From contig CM033394.1 of the NCBI GenBank assembly GCA_019426215.1, positions 37,074,423 through 37,138,422 on the forward strand: a DNA stretch of 64,000 bases, in the 5' to 3' direction. Under the pieces are notes generated by a model. The model did not search any database, had not been told where the DNA came from, and saw nothing but the letters and a program-made list of their open reading frames with translations. This DNA is from Buddleja alternifolia. Its lineage: Eukaryota; Streptophyta; Magnoliopsida; Lamiales; Scrophulariaceae. Below, one piece after another: positions 13,041 to 24,880 of this stretch; the stretch's first letter is position 1, and the number at the start of each line of letters is the position of its first letter. The position numbers and the translations under genes are program-made.

Positions 13041-13649
13041 AAATTTTCTCTATGCTTAAAACATCCACAAAATATTTTCTCTCACTTGGTCTCAGGAAAT
13101 AAATTGTAAATACCATTTTAGCTTCGTTATATATATATGATGAAGATAATTTTTGTTTTTTTTATGGTAATTGATATGATGAAGAAATTAAATATTGCTC
13201 CATTGCTACATGAGTAGATAAACACTAAGTGCATATATGTTGACAGTTGTTATTGTGTTATTATAACCAGTATTATTTTCTTGTCTTGGCAGTAAAAACA
13301 AAGATAAAACGATGTTTTATGCAGAGCGCTTAATTATCTAATTTTTAACGTTCCTTGGTAACACATTATATGCACTAATAAAAAGATTGGTAACTCAGAA
13401 CGCACAAGAAAAAGACAAACAATTTTCTTATTTATTTACCTCATGGAGAAATTAACTGCAGCCGAACCATGAGGGGAAGTCATATTTTTTCATCCCACAA
13501 TTTTGTCATGTCTCAATTTTTGTCTCACTCGTTAATGAATCTCACATATAGTGTCAAAATTTAATGGTCAAAGTCATATTCTTTAGTCAACATTTTGACC
13601 TAATTTTTAAGGAGAAGTCATATGTGATATTGAATAAAAATATCTTGAA

Positions 13650-13905
13650 CACTACAAAACATAGCGTATTAGTGACAACTGACAAGTTGTCAAATAACAA
13701 TATCAAAGTTGTCACTAAATAAGAATTTTTAGTGATAAAAATTTATGCTTTGTCACAGAAGTAGTTTTCAAAAGTTTAATAGTGATAAGAGTTGTACACT
13801 AGTTGTTACTAATATCTCTGACAAAAAAATTATTGTCACTATTGATAATTAATGACACAATAATATATTTAATGACAACTAATTGACAACATGGGACCTT
13901 AATGC
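13650..13905. mobile_element. CACTA-type MITE fragment
   Basis: It begins CACTACAAAAC and then carries repeated TAGTGACAACT / GTTGTCACTA words in both orientations, the subterminal-repeat pattern of CACTA-derived elements. A matching right terminus ending in TTGTAGTG is not found, so only one end appears to remain. Confidence 0.45.
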
Positions 13906-14204
13906 GGCAAATTTTCTTTAATTTCGGTTAGTAATACTTCTATTGAGCATTTCGCGTGTTCAAAATTGCATGGAAAATGTAATTAAATGGTAATTTCCTT
14001 TTCTATTAAATAAAAATTGACATCTAGAGAAGGAACTGCCTCCTATGTTGGAAACTAAAAGACAGTCGCCATAAATTTGAAGATAACAAGCTTTTCAATA
14101 TTTCTTATCTGTTGATATCTGCATATGTAAGAACGTTGAAGTGAGAAGCCATTACTTTATGAATGCCTTATCTCTATAATTTATTCCTATGAATTCTCCT
14201 TTAC

Positions 14205-14211
14205 TATAAAA
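14205..14211 (+). promoter_or_regulatory. TATA box of defensin 1
   Basis: A TATAAAA motif lies 73 bp before the start codon at 14284. The interval is a CT-rich leader, as is common in plants. Spacing and sequence fit a core promoter; activity is inferred. Confidence 0.7.
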
Positions 14212-14283
14212 GAGACTCAATATTTACTATATTATCATTAACCTCTATTCAATTTGTTCTCACTTATATTCTCTTCAATCAAG

Positions 14284-15244
14284 ATGAAATACTCCAAGCA
14301 TTTCAGTTTAAGTACTGCTGTTTTCGTGCTACTAATTCTCCTGATCAATGGTTTTTTCTTAACCCTATTTACATTTCTTACTCATTTCTTCTGTCATGGC
14401 TTCATTTATTTTTCTATTTTCTTGCCAGCGATTCAAAATAATGTTTTACGTATTCTTTTTGCCATGAATTCGGCAAGGGTTTTCTTTTCTTTAGATTTTT
14501 TGAATTATACATTATCTTGCATGATGACGAACAAAGAAATCGCACCTAGCACTATATATATATATATTTATTTATTTATTTATTTTTTTGATAAGAGCAC
14601 ATAGCACTATATGAATACAAGGATACGCCCATATAAAATAATATATATAGGAAACAACAACAACAGCAAGAATAATATATTTTATAAAATACATCTATTT
14701 AGGTAGGGACGGATGCTAGAATTCTTAGTATGAGACGAATACACAAAGAAAAGAAGGCAAAACTCAATATATTTAGACTCGGGGAGAAATTTCGAGTATA
14801 CCCCCAGCTTCGTCCCTGCATATAGGTTCAATCAACATATTAATAGTAAGATCTTGTAATAATTCAACCAACTAAATATATAATTGTTGTAATGTGCAAA
14901 CTTATAATATACATAAAAAGTACAATAGTTGACATGGAGAAGCAATATTTACATATAATTTCATTATTAATTAAAACTTTGTAACGTTTACACAAATCTC
15001 AATATATATTCCACTTGATATAGTTATGTTTATTTAATTAATCTTGGAGACTACTCATGCAGGGCTTTGCGTGAATGGAGTGAAGGTAGAGGAAAAGAAA
15101 GTATGCGAATATAAGAGCGAGAAGTTCTGGGGACCATGCCTGAATGATATCAAGTGTGCTGATGTTTGCAAGCGCGAAGGCTTTGAAGGTGGCGATTGTC
15201 AAGGTTTCCGACGTCGATGCTATTGCTACAACCATTGCAAGTGA
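14284..15244 (+). CDS. Plant defensin (gamma-thionin type), 2 exons
   Basis: Exon 1 (14284-14350) encodes a 22-residue hydrophobic signal peptide. A GT-AG intron (14351-15062) splits a glycine codon, and exon 2 (15063-15244) gives the mature domain, 82 residues in all. One intron at the end of the signal peptide is the classic plant defensin gene plan. After the signal the cysteine spacing is C-x10-C-x5-C-x3-C-x9-C-x6-C-x-C-x3-C, an exact cysteine-stabilised alpha-beta pattern, with the usual EGF-x-GG segment before the fifth cysteine and FRRRC near the end. Such peptides are secreted and many are antifungal. Oddity: a ninth cysteine lies 12 residues before the first canonical one, leaving an odd number. 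A near-copy with one stop codon lies at 36258-37353. Target and activity are unknown. Confidence 0.92.
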
Positions 15245-16040
15245 TGATTATATGTATCTGTAATGGCCTTGGATAATAGTCTCTTTGTTGGAAGCATTCC
15301 CTCGATAATTAGATGAAAGACAGACTTGTTGTTAATAATTAACAAGAGGGTTATATTTTCTTTCGGCAACATGATTAGTATATTATAAAGCAATAATTAA
15401 GGCTATGGTTGATTTTCATAAAATTGAACATATATATTAATTAGATTAGACCACATCAAGTGTTTGCATCCGTACCAATCTGAATATTGAAAGTTTCGAA
15501 AGTCAATACCAAAAATCAAAAGAAGAGGAATATTATTGACGGATTCAAGTTTCAGCATTGTTCCAAATATACAGTGAACAGTGGTGGTATCTAATCAAAG
15601 AAAGACATGATTGAGTTTGTTCAAACAATTGGGGGTCAATTAAATGGTATTCCTGTAACCATTGAGGTTATGATTTCCAATGTGATCGTTATACCCTTTA
15701 TGACTTGTTTAGAATTACCAATGCATGAGGAGGTTGTAGTATCAGAAGAGGGACGGTAACATTGGAGATTGCCCGTCGAATGTCTAATGGATGTACCGCC
15801 CTGAGCTATGCAAAAAAGAGGTTCCCAGTCCTTGATCCTTGTCGGATGTGACTTTCTTGGATATGTTCAAAATATAAATTCCATGACATGAAATCCAATA
15901 GAATTTTATAGAATTTATATTTTAATTAGTTAGTGACATGTGCAGACACATCCTGGTGGCAACCCAAATGTAGTCACTGGCCTTGTAAAGGATAAAGGAT
16001 AAATATCTATTACTATATGTCAGTAGTGACATCTTTTACA
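15245..16040. other. Intergenic between defensin 1 and the Copia element
   Basis: No coding region is supported. The 3' untranslated part of the defensin gene presumably lies in the first 200 bp. The rest has no feature I can name. The last six bases (ending at 16041) are TTACAT, which reappears at the far side of the Copia element. Confidence 0.5.
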
Positions 16041-16623
16041 TTGTAGAAATTTATAGCCCCACATCTTTCATAATAATCATATAATAAATATTAAATTCGA
16101 AGCATGCCTGAATCCATGAGAATGAAATTGATCTGGCACTACAAGAAAACAGGGCTTCAGCCACGGAAAATCAGAGACGGACAAAAATTCGTGGCAAATC
16201 AGAGACGGATTCAGCCACCGAAATAAATTTTGTCGCATATCAACGACGGATTACCGACGGATTTTTGAATCCGTCTCAATTTTTCAAATGAATTCACGAT
16301 GGGGAAAGTTTGTGCTAAACAGAGACGGTTTCAGTGACGGATTTAGAGATGGAGAGAGGTGCGTCTCTAAATCCGTCGCTAATTTCATTATGTGATTTAT
16401 CTATTTTAGAGACGGATTTTTTCCGTCTCAATTTTCATATGTAAGACGGATTTAGAGACGGAAATGCAAATTTGATTTCCGTGGCAATCAGAGACGGAAT
16501 CAGCGACGAAAATCAACACGACATTTCGTCTTATTTTTAGAGATGGAATCAGCAACATAATTAGAGATGGAAAAAAAGTGAATACAAAAATAATGGGATG
16601 ATAAAATATTTGTGTGTTTAAGA

Positions 16624-17039
16624 GCTTGAACCCACAACCACCCACATGAATATTGGTATTTTATACCATTGGACTACAAGATAATTTGTTGACAAATGCT
16701 TGTGTGTAATACATAAGTCTTATTTGTTTAATTAAAAAATTACTTATTTGCTTAATTAAAAAATTAAAAAAATTGATTCAAACTCCAAGAATCGAAACTG
16801 TGACCTCCAATTACATATAAGGAATTGAATGCCATTGGACCACATGATAATACATGTACTAATGTAGGTGTAAAATTAAGTACATCTTATTTTATTTCAT
16901 TAAAAAACTAAAAACAAATCCATTACAACGCTATGAATCGAACCCGTGACCTCCAAACAAAAGTTATTATTGTCAAGGCTCGCGATTCTACAAACAAGTA
17001 TTATTTTGCTCGACCAAGACTTGTTGGTTTGACTCGAAC

Positions 17040-17079
<40 letters not shown>

Positions 17080-17115
17080 ATCGGTTCGACTCGATGCCCA
17101 CCTCATTACACCACT
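16624..17115 (-). repeat. Tandem tRNA-like (pol III box A/B) units inside CACTA
   Basis: Read on the minus strand, units show a box A-like TAGTCCAATGG or TGGTCCAATGG followed by a box B-like GGGTTCAAGCTC, GTTTCGATTC or GGGTTCGATTC. The first two span about 16624-16690 and 16785-16855. The third, about 16930-17115, has its best box B (GGAGGTCACGGGTTCGATTC) but is stretched by an AT microsatellite at 17043-17076. Unit spacing is about 155 bp with similar A/T-rich linkers. They do not fold as full tRNAs, so they look SINE-like rather than functional tRNA genes. Confidence 0.6.
17043..17076. repeat. (AT)17 microsatellite
   Basis: An uninterrupted AT run interrupts the third tRNA-like unit of the CACTA element. 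Confidence 0.97.
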
Positions 17116-17515
17116 AATGAGGCCATTGTCCAAAGCTTTTCTAATTGACACATTAAAACATAATTATAATATATCTAATATATATTATAACTTTATTAAA
17201 ATAGCTTATTTATATGCTAAAATGCCTTAATTAGGCATTTTAGACCCAAATAGCCCATTGGGTCTCTATGATAGTGGGTTATTTATCCTCAATCCAATCT
17301 CTTGTCAATATAATTAATAAATTTAGCAAAACTTATTATTTATGTGGAAACTTATAATATAGTATATATATTAGACCAAAAAAATAATAATTTCGTATAT
17401 ATAGTATAGTATACAATATAAATAATAATATTTAAATATTATTTATATCGAGACTTTTTTTGGCTCGAATTAATTAGGCTGGTTAGACTATTTTGTTTTT
17501 TTTTGTAAACAAATA

Positions 17516-17597
17516 GCCCTAAACCCTAAATTACCCTAAACTATATACCCTAAACCCTAAACTACATACCCTAAACCCTAAATTTACCCTAAACACT
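17516..17597 (-). repeat. Interstitial telomere-like CCCTAAA tract
   Basis: At least nine CCCTAAA words (the complement of TTTAGGG, the common plant telomere repeat) occur in about 80 bp, partly back to back and partly separated by AT-rich spacers such as CTATATA. It lies inside the CACTA element. The degenerate, spaced arrangement suggests an internal telo-box-rich sequence rather than a captured chromosome end. Confidence 0.85.
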
Positions 17598-18333
17598 GAA
17601 ACACATATAGAGTGACAAGATTTACATAAATTGAGATGAAGTTTGTGATTATTATGTAAACAATTAGAGGCATAATGAGATTTACATAAGAAAGTATTTA
17701 TTTTACCAATTATACTTTTTTTTATTCAATTACCATATATAATATATTAGAAATACACTTCTATTAGTTTTTGTCATATAGAGAGTGATAAAATAAAAAA
17801 CTAACATAATAAAATCTATTTATAAAGAAAGGAAAGATTAGATCTGGCGACCAAATCATCATAAACCTAACCCTCTCTTGCCCGACTTCCACCACCAACT
17901 TTCTAGCATATCCACCGTCGCATATCGGAGTTTTAAGGGGTTGTGTAATTTGTAATATATCCGAGAAGAACTTAGGTTTTTTAATCTATCGGGAAATTGA
18001 ATTATATTTTTATCTTATATTTGAGATAGAAATAAAAATAAAATTAAAATTAAGAACAAAATTAAATTATAATTAATATAAGAACAAAATAAAATAAAAA
18101 ATATAAGCATTTAGACTTGATCTCAATGATCAGGGGTGTTCAACGAGTCGAGCCTGCTTGAGCTGAGCCTTGCGATTTCTACTCGAGTTCAAGCTCGTTT
18201 ATATGTGATTGAAAGCTCGTGAACCTTTTTCATTATTTAATTTAATATATATATATATTTTATTTTTTTTGGTAAGTAATTTATATTTATTTATTTCTAC
18301 TAATTATATATTAATAGATTATGCATTTACTTT

Positions 18334-18341
18334 TATAAAAA
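18334..18341 (+). promoter_or_regulatory. TATA box of the CACTA-borne transcript
   Basis: TATAAAAA lies about 25-30 bp before the point where composition changes from AT-rich to C-rich (ACCCAGCAAACC from about 18360), the expected distance to a plant transcription start. Confidence 0.5.
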
Positions 18342-18359
18342 ACTAGGACTAATTATTAA

Positions 18360-21200
18360 AACCCAGCAAACCACGGTTTCCCACTCACAACACAAACCCA
18401 GCAAACCCCTTTTTCATCCCCAAACTTTTTACGCATGAACCATCTTTCTCCCCACTCTCACGCTCGATTCTCCTTCATCTCTCCATTAAACATCGAATTA
18501 ACACCAAATCCATCCTACCCATTACCAATCCGACCCACCCACATATTTCACCGGTGACCTTTCGAGTTTAAATCCTTTACACTGGTCTTGTGCGATTTTG
18601 GGCGAATTTTCCGAGTTTTGGGCGATTATCGTCGGATTTCTGGTTTTCTTGAGCCAATTTTCAACAAGTTTGAGACGGGACGATGCTTGGGTACATAGTT
18701 ATGTGGTGTTCGGTTCTTATTCGGGGTGTGTGGGTAGAATTTCAGAAATTTGAGCAAGTTAGGGCACGGTTTTCGTGTTTTGGGCGACTTTAGGGTCGGT
18801 TTTCAGCACTTATAAGTGTGCAGGTCGCTAACGGGTTCTATCTGCATAAGTAAGTGCATCTCTTTATTTCTCTGTTGTGAACCTTGCTATTACAGTGATA
18901 GCTATGAGATTTACAGTCCATTTTTCTGATTTTTTTTGTTCAGATGAGGTAGGGAACCAGCCGCTGTGGAGCTAGGCAACCAGGTAAATCAATTTTTTAT
19001 TCAAAATTTGTAGAAATTGGGGCTAGGGTTTAATGATCAAATTTGTGTTCTTTCATTTAGTGATTTAGGATAACAAGCTGGCTGGTAATTTCGAACCATT
19101 TATATTTTTGCTAATTTTGACTGAGTTAACAAGTAGTTATGGTGTTTAGAGTTTAGACCACTCTACTTGCTAAGTTTGTTATATTTTGGGGAAGTTTATG
19201 TATTTAGGTCTTGATTTTCTCCGAATAGTTTTGTTTAATTTAATTTTTCAATTTTTCGTGGTTGGTTGACTTACAGAGAGCTTTCTTTGATTAAGTTGTA
19301 TGTTACTATGGAGAAAGTTTCATCTTTGTGTATAGAGTTATTTGTGTATTTATTTTGAAATTTATCTTTACTGTATGACATCGGTTGGAAATTGGTTTAT
19401 TGTTTAATTTTGGCATTAGTGTGGAGAATGTGAAATCACGTTTTGGTTTATGTTAGGAATTTGTCTGTCAATGGAAACGTGGAATCGAGGTCGTTAAGAA
19501 AGGGTTTGACATAAACTTGGTTATAGAGTCTGACTGGCACAAAAATTTTGATGCGCAGCTACTTCTTATAATGATCTTTATTAATGATCTTATTTTCTTA
19601 TTAGAAGTAAAATACATATTTTCTTATAATAGGTAAATGAAAAAGATAATAGGTTCATGCCTTCTAAGGTACTTCTATGTTACATATCTTAAGCTTTTTC
19701 CTTGAGGGCAATAATTACGGCCGTCGACTTGACAGAAAATATTATGAACTCGTGTTTTATGGTATTTAAGAGTGATATGTATTGGTTGTTGACTTGACAG
19801 AAAGCATAATGTTATTAGCTTGTGTTTCATGATTTCACCTTATTATTTGATATATTATTGATACTACAACCTTAGAAGTCGTTGTTAAAGGCAAGTGATA
19901 CTTATGCAACTACTGTGAAAGTTCCAACTCTCATAACACCCATTACTAATGTTATATCACCCATTATATGATTAATTGCTATCCTTGTAGTGTATCACAT
20001 GGTTAGTGTGATTGAAAACTTTCCATGTAATAGATTTTGGCATAACCAGTCTAAGACTTAAGTTTTCATTGTCCTCCATACTCTTATATTGCTCTTGATT
20101 TGCATTATAATGCTTTCTACCTTTTCTCTTATATAAGTGATCATTAGGGATAGTTTCTCCTTATTATGCAAAACTGGTCACTATTGAAGCATGACTGTTG
20201 TCTTCGAAATAAAATAACTTCATAAATTTAGTGGTTTTCTTAGCTATTTATGTGGTTTTTGTGTTACTGGAATTTCTTTATTTTTGTGGCAATTTAGTAA
20301 AGATTGATAATTTTATTGTATTATTAAAAAACAAGATTGATACTGCTAGCTCTCCTATCTTTATCTTTTCCCTTGCAGCAAGTTCAAGAAAATCCTAAAT
20401 GTTATTATCTATTCGTGTGTGTGTGTGTATATAATGATTTTCCTTTGAAATTATGATTCATTTGAGTGTTATTATTGAATTCCAGGACAACGTAAGCTCC
20501 TTCCGATAATCATAACTCAGTGGAGCACGTCCCTGGTTTCTCACAAGTCTTTAGTGCTACAAATTTTGAGGTATACTAACTCTTGTTCATGACTCTGGTG
20601 CATTAACATCTTTTGTTTAATGGCAATTTTTTAAGCTTAGTTAAATCAAGGGATCCCATCTAAGTTTTATTTCCAAAATTTGTTTAAGATTCTTTGATTA
20701 AAAATTTCTCTTTTGATTTTCTTGAGATAAGTTATTTGGGGTCTATCCTTTATTTAGCTCCATCTCCTGCCTTAAGTCTTTGGACAAGAAAGGCATAGCC
20801 TTAGATTGCTCGGTTGACCATCAAATTTATTCCAAAATTAGCTTATAATATATTGAGTTGATAATCAAAGAAAAAGAACTAAAGGAAGTATTACTTAGAG
20901 TGATCAGACATAAAAATCAAACTAATATTTGGGGTGTTTGTATTAGGAATTACTTCTGAAAGTATTGGAGCATGTTGCAGATTTGGTGTGAACAATTGGA
21001 CGTTCTTACGTATGCGTTTGCATTTTTTTCTAGTATATACAGTTGAGATTTACTCTTTTTTCCATTTCAGGTTACTGATGAAGTTTGATGAAGTTGGAAG
21101 ATCTTGAAGGGATAATCATATTCTTGAAACATTTGTAAATCAAGAACTATAGTTGAATCTTCAATTTGGACATAGTATTTTAAATAATAAAGGTACATAA
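18360..21200 (+). ncRNA. Probable four-exon transcript carried by the CACTA element
   Basis: Predicted exons are about 18360-18849, 18944-18983, 20486-20570 and 21071 to about 21200. Each boundary has a good signal: donors A|GTAAGT, CAG|GTAAAT and GAG|GTATAC, acceptors TTGTTCAG, ATTCCAG and TTTCAG. Exon 1 is GC-richer than its surroundings and an AATAAAG signal sits near 21186. No continuous frame spans the exons. The longest ATG frame in exon 1 is 40 codons (18435-18557), ending well before the first donor. It is therefore either a non-coding RNA, a remnant of a CACTA gene that lost its coding exons, or captured host sequence. I recognise no protein. Confidence 0.45.
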
Positions 21201-22082
21201 ATTGTAAGATATTTGTTTCCAAAATGAATGTTTTTGTTGATTTAAATTAATTGGTTTCATAGATTTTCAAATGTATGTTTGATTTTTGATATTCGGTGAT
21301 GATCACATTAATTGCGTTGATTGAAATTAATTTAGAATTTAATTGTATTGGGATTATTTGTAATGAATGAGGATTAATAAAATTAATAAATGAAATATAA
21401 AAAATATTGAGGGATTCAGAGACGGATTTAGAGACAGAATCGTTTAAAATTAGAGGCCGAATTAGCGACGGATATAAAGACGGAAATGCTCACTAAATCA
21501 GAGACGGACATTAGAGACGGCTTTATTGCAAAAAATAAATGAAATTAGATACGGATTCAGAGACAGAATAGTGACGGATTTAGAGACGGATTGTGTTTGA
21601 AAAGTCCCCAAATTAGCCACAGAAACAGAGACGGAATATCTGAGCCGTCGCTAAAATCAGCAACGGAAAATTTCCGTCGCAAATTAGCGACGCCACTTTC
21701 AGCTACAGGGGCGGCGACGGAAATTTTCCGTCGCTAATAAGTTTTAGCGACGGAAATTCGGGCTTCAGCGACGGATTTTTCCGTGGCTGAAGCCCTGTTT
21801 TCTTGTAGTGTGGGATTATGTCTTCTAGTTGTCCAGTAGACCCTAAGATTTTCTCTAGATGATGGATATTTGAGAGAAAACAAAAAAGAGCGTGAAGCCG
21901 CTTCTACGCACAACTAGGGACCATAACCTCTTTTATAGATATGTTTTGGACTTAATTGCTGATTAGTCCATCATAAATCAAATTAACTACCTAGGTATCT
22001 ACACATGTTCCATTAAAATTCCATACTTAATATAAGATGACTTAGGCCCCTATGACTTTATTTGAACACTTAAATTAGGCCC

Positions 22083-23882
22083 TGTTAGGAATTTCATTTT
22101 AGATGTTTTGATGATGACAATATAGGATTTTATGTTAGACCCCAAAAGAATGTAAGTTTATACTTTCATAGAATATTTGTATAAGCGTTTGAAAGTTTAT
22201 TAGTTTGTTAGGCTTGTAATTTTTATCTTTGTAGATTTTAGACTAAGTATTAGATACCGAGTCGCTAATAGAACTCTAGGTGAGTCTACTAGAGATGAAG
22301 TTGAAGATCAGTGTCTGAAGTCAAGTGAAGGTGAAGATGAATATTTGTCTTAAGCGTCCGTCAAACGCTTAAAGACTATTTCAAGATTTATGAATCAGCG
22401 TTCAAGATAATGTTCTTAGCAAGTAGCTAACGCTAAAGGACTGTTCCAGGAGTGTTGAACCGAGCTCTCAAATCACTCAAGCGATTCAAGATCAGATTCA
22501 CCTGAAATACACTCTCAAGTCATGGAGGACTGAAATGCAATCCAACGGAAATAAATTCAAAACGCATTAAATGCTAGATAAGTGCATTAAATGTGACAAG
22601 GCATTATGACTTGTGGACAAGCCACCTTTTGACTAGACTATCAACTTTTTAGAGTTCAAGTCTGCATTTGTCCAATTGGAACCAGCAGATATTGAGGAAT
22701 GTCAGAGAAGGGACTATTTGACGCGCTGCGTGAGAGACACTCGCCTGATTGTGTCCAACGGATAAATCCCAAGAATCTCTATAAATATTACCCTCCAGCA
22801 AACTGCTTAAAACAAGAGAGAGAGACCAAAATTATACAAGCATATACACAAGAAAAGGTCCAAACTTTGCTAAAAGTATTTGAAAGAAAAAGCTTATAAA
22901 CTCCATAGCCAAAATCCTTCAAGCTTTCCAAATACATTCCAAAGATAGTCACCGATATCTCAAACATCTTTATAGAAGATCCCTACACTGTTATTGAGAT
23001 ATCCCCAAGTTGTTTGAACTTCCCAACATCAAACAAACATGTTACAATAAACCCTCAACATCTTTCATCTGAGTGAGAAAGTTTGTTGACTTCACAAGCA
23101 GTATTTTTGAGTAAGAGAAGCTTGTTGAGGAAGGTCTTTATTGGAGCTGAAGTCTGTATGATCAAGGAGCTCAAGGTCATCTTGGAGAATATCTTTATTG
23201 GAGCTGAAATCTGTGTGATCAAGGAGCTCGATATCGTCTTTCCAGAAGCAAAGGATTAAAGTGGCTTCAGAAATCTGTGCTACCAAGGAGCTCAAGTCAT
23301 CCATATCCATCTCTTCCTTTGTTCCCTATTTTGTAGAAGACTCTGTGTGACTCTTCGATAATCAATTTAGTAGATTGCCTCCAAGTGCATAGGAGAAGAA
23401 GGACGTAGCTGGGATTACATCACCTAGTGAACCTTACAATTTATTGTGTTACTTACTGTTTTATTTGCTTTACTTACAATTGCACATTATATCTTGAAAA
23501 AGCACATAAAAAAGTCAAGCATCTTTCTGAGCGTTAAGATCTTTAAGCGTTCAAAACATTTCAAAACCCAAAAGCAACTAAGGAAAACTTTGTGATGCTA
23601 AAACCTTTCAAAGAGAAGACTCAAAATCATTCCGATGTGCTAACCCTGATTACAGAACTAAACGCTTAAACTTGAGTGGTTATAGTATTCAAATTTTGAG
23701 TTTAAGTTAATCTTTTCAAACAGTCTTCTAGTAAACGTTTAGCCAAGTGTTTACATTTTCAAGCGTCCAAATCAATTTTAATACGAAACTTTTTGAAGTC
23801 GAAAAAGACTCAAGGTTTATTCAAACCCCCCCCCCCCACCACCACCTTTAGACCCTTTCGTATGCACACTTGGGACCCAACA
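22083..23882 (+). mobile_element. Solo LTR, 1.8 kb, probably Maximus/SIRE-type Copia
   Basis: It begins TGTTAGGAATTTCA, has GATGTTTTGATGATGACAAT close behind, and ends in a C-tract followed by AGACCCTTTCGT and GGGACCCAACA. A start in TGTT with TTTTGATGATGACAA and a C-run near the end are features I associate with Maximus/SIRE LTRs. Flanks are GGCCC and GGCCT, a 5-bp duplication with one change. The undisturbed site is present in the other Copia LTR at about 31676-31700. A second copy sits at 55538-57341. No internal domain follows, so it is a solo LTR. Confidence 0.8.
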
Positions 23883-24001
23883 GGCCTTAAACTTTAAGAT
23901 AATGAGATATATATAATTAAACTACAACACATACACGTCTATATGCCGAAATGCTAATGCTTATATATATGTACATGATATAAGTTCATAAAATTTTAAC
24001 A

Positions 24002-24013
24002 ATCTCCCAGTTG
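24002..24013 (-). other. Polypurine tract of the Copia element
   Basis: On the minus strand CAACTGGGAGAT ends directly at the 3' LTR start (TGTTAAAATT), the usual Copia arrangement for plus-strand priming. Confidence 0.8.
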
Positions 24014-24455
24014 GACTATACACATGTGCATATATATTATACCTTACAATTACATATTACATTATTCACTTTAGTAGCTCGAGCAAGCTCTCTGTATTTA
24101 GTCATCTTATCCAATCATGTCCATCAACCAATTAACATAAGAATCAAAGACGCTTTTGTCACATTAAGCTCAACTATACCCATCAAATGTCACATACATC
24201 AAAGTAACTAACGACATGGATTGAGTATGGATGTGTAGCATGGAAATTACATGTCAATGCGATCTTCACATGCCTATTTCCAACTGGTCCTTCCTCAGTG
24301 CGCATGAGATGAGATCACACATAATATTCATAGTGCAAAATTGAAGAACTTAATACTTTAACATCAACCAAATGTGCACAAATGTCATGACATCAAATCC
24401 CAAACATTGAGCAAACGCATATTACAAACTCCCACTGAATCTAAACATTGTCTAG

Positions 24456-24575
24456 CTATACACCCATACAAGCAATGTGCTCGTGAAAGACCTTAGATGT
24501 CGAACCCTTAGTGAGCGGATCCTCAATCATGGAGTTTGTCCCAATATGCTCAATACTAATATGACCACTTTGAAC
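24456..24575 (-). pseudogene. Copia RNase H C-terminal tail
   Basis: The minus-strand translation reads HISIEHIGTNSMIEDPLTKG and ends ACMGV before a stop. This is the characteristic Copia RNase H end (ADPLTK-type motif). It joins in sense to 26152 across the inserted CACTA-like element. Confidence 0.85.
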
Positions 24576-24880
24576 CACTACTACAGAAATCACTTATAAC
24601 AGCAGTTTTTTTGGGCTTATGACAGCGGTTTTTAACCGCTGTCATAGGTACCGCTGTTATATGGTTTTAACCTATGACAGCGGTTGAAAAATCGCTGTCA
24701 TGGGGTTAAAAAAAAAAGATTTATTTGGACCCTATGACAGCGGTTCCGGTTGAACCGCTGTCATAAGAGTTAAAAAAAAATTTAATTTGGATCCTGTGAC
24801 AGCGGTTCAGTCGGAACCGCTGTCATAGGGTCGTTTATTTTATTTTTTTTAATTTTATTTTCTCGATTATAATGTTACCA

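Larger units (their letters stand above)
10669..14204. other. AT-rich intergenic spacer
   Basis: No coding region is supported. It holds three small inverted-repeat or TIR-like elements listed separately (11806-11914, 12824-13040, 13650-13905). Open frames such as 11171-11368 and 12843-13028 have no recognisable composition; the second lies wholly in a TIR element. Confidence 0.6.
16137..21810. mobile_element. CACTA transposon, 5.7 kb, no transposase seen
   Basis: It starts CACTACAAGAAAACAGGGCT and ends with the exact inverted repeat; at least 34 terminal bases match. A 3-bp target duplication TGG flanks it (16134-16136 and 21811-21813), as expected for CACTA (En/Spm) elements. Subterminal zones 16137-16570 and 21410-21800 are packed with GAGACGGA / TCCGTC words in both orientations, the usual transposase-binding array. 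No long open frame or transposase motif lies inside, so it is non-autonomous. The interior instead holds tRNA-like units, a telomere-like tract and a probable spliced transcript, listed separately. Near-perfect ends suggest fairly recent insertion into an already old Copia LTR. Confidence 0.93.
16041..24001 (-). repeat. 3' LTR of the Copia element, split in three
   Basis: LTR pieces are 16041-16136, 21811-22082 and 23883-24001. Joined, they parallel the 5' LTR: both contain CTTCTACGCACAACTAGGGA, ATACTTAATATAAGATGACT and TTAAATTAGGCCC. On the minus strand this LTR starts TGTTAAAATTTTATGAAC at 24001, directly after the polypurine tract. Confidence 0.88.

Noticed and set aside
16930..17115. A complete tRNA gene on the minus strand.
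   Set aside because: Box A and box B are separated by an AT microsatellite and no acceptor or anticodon stem can be drawn; only tRNA-like modules are supported.
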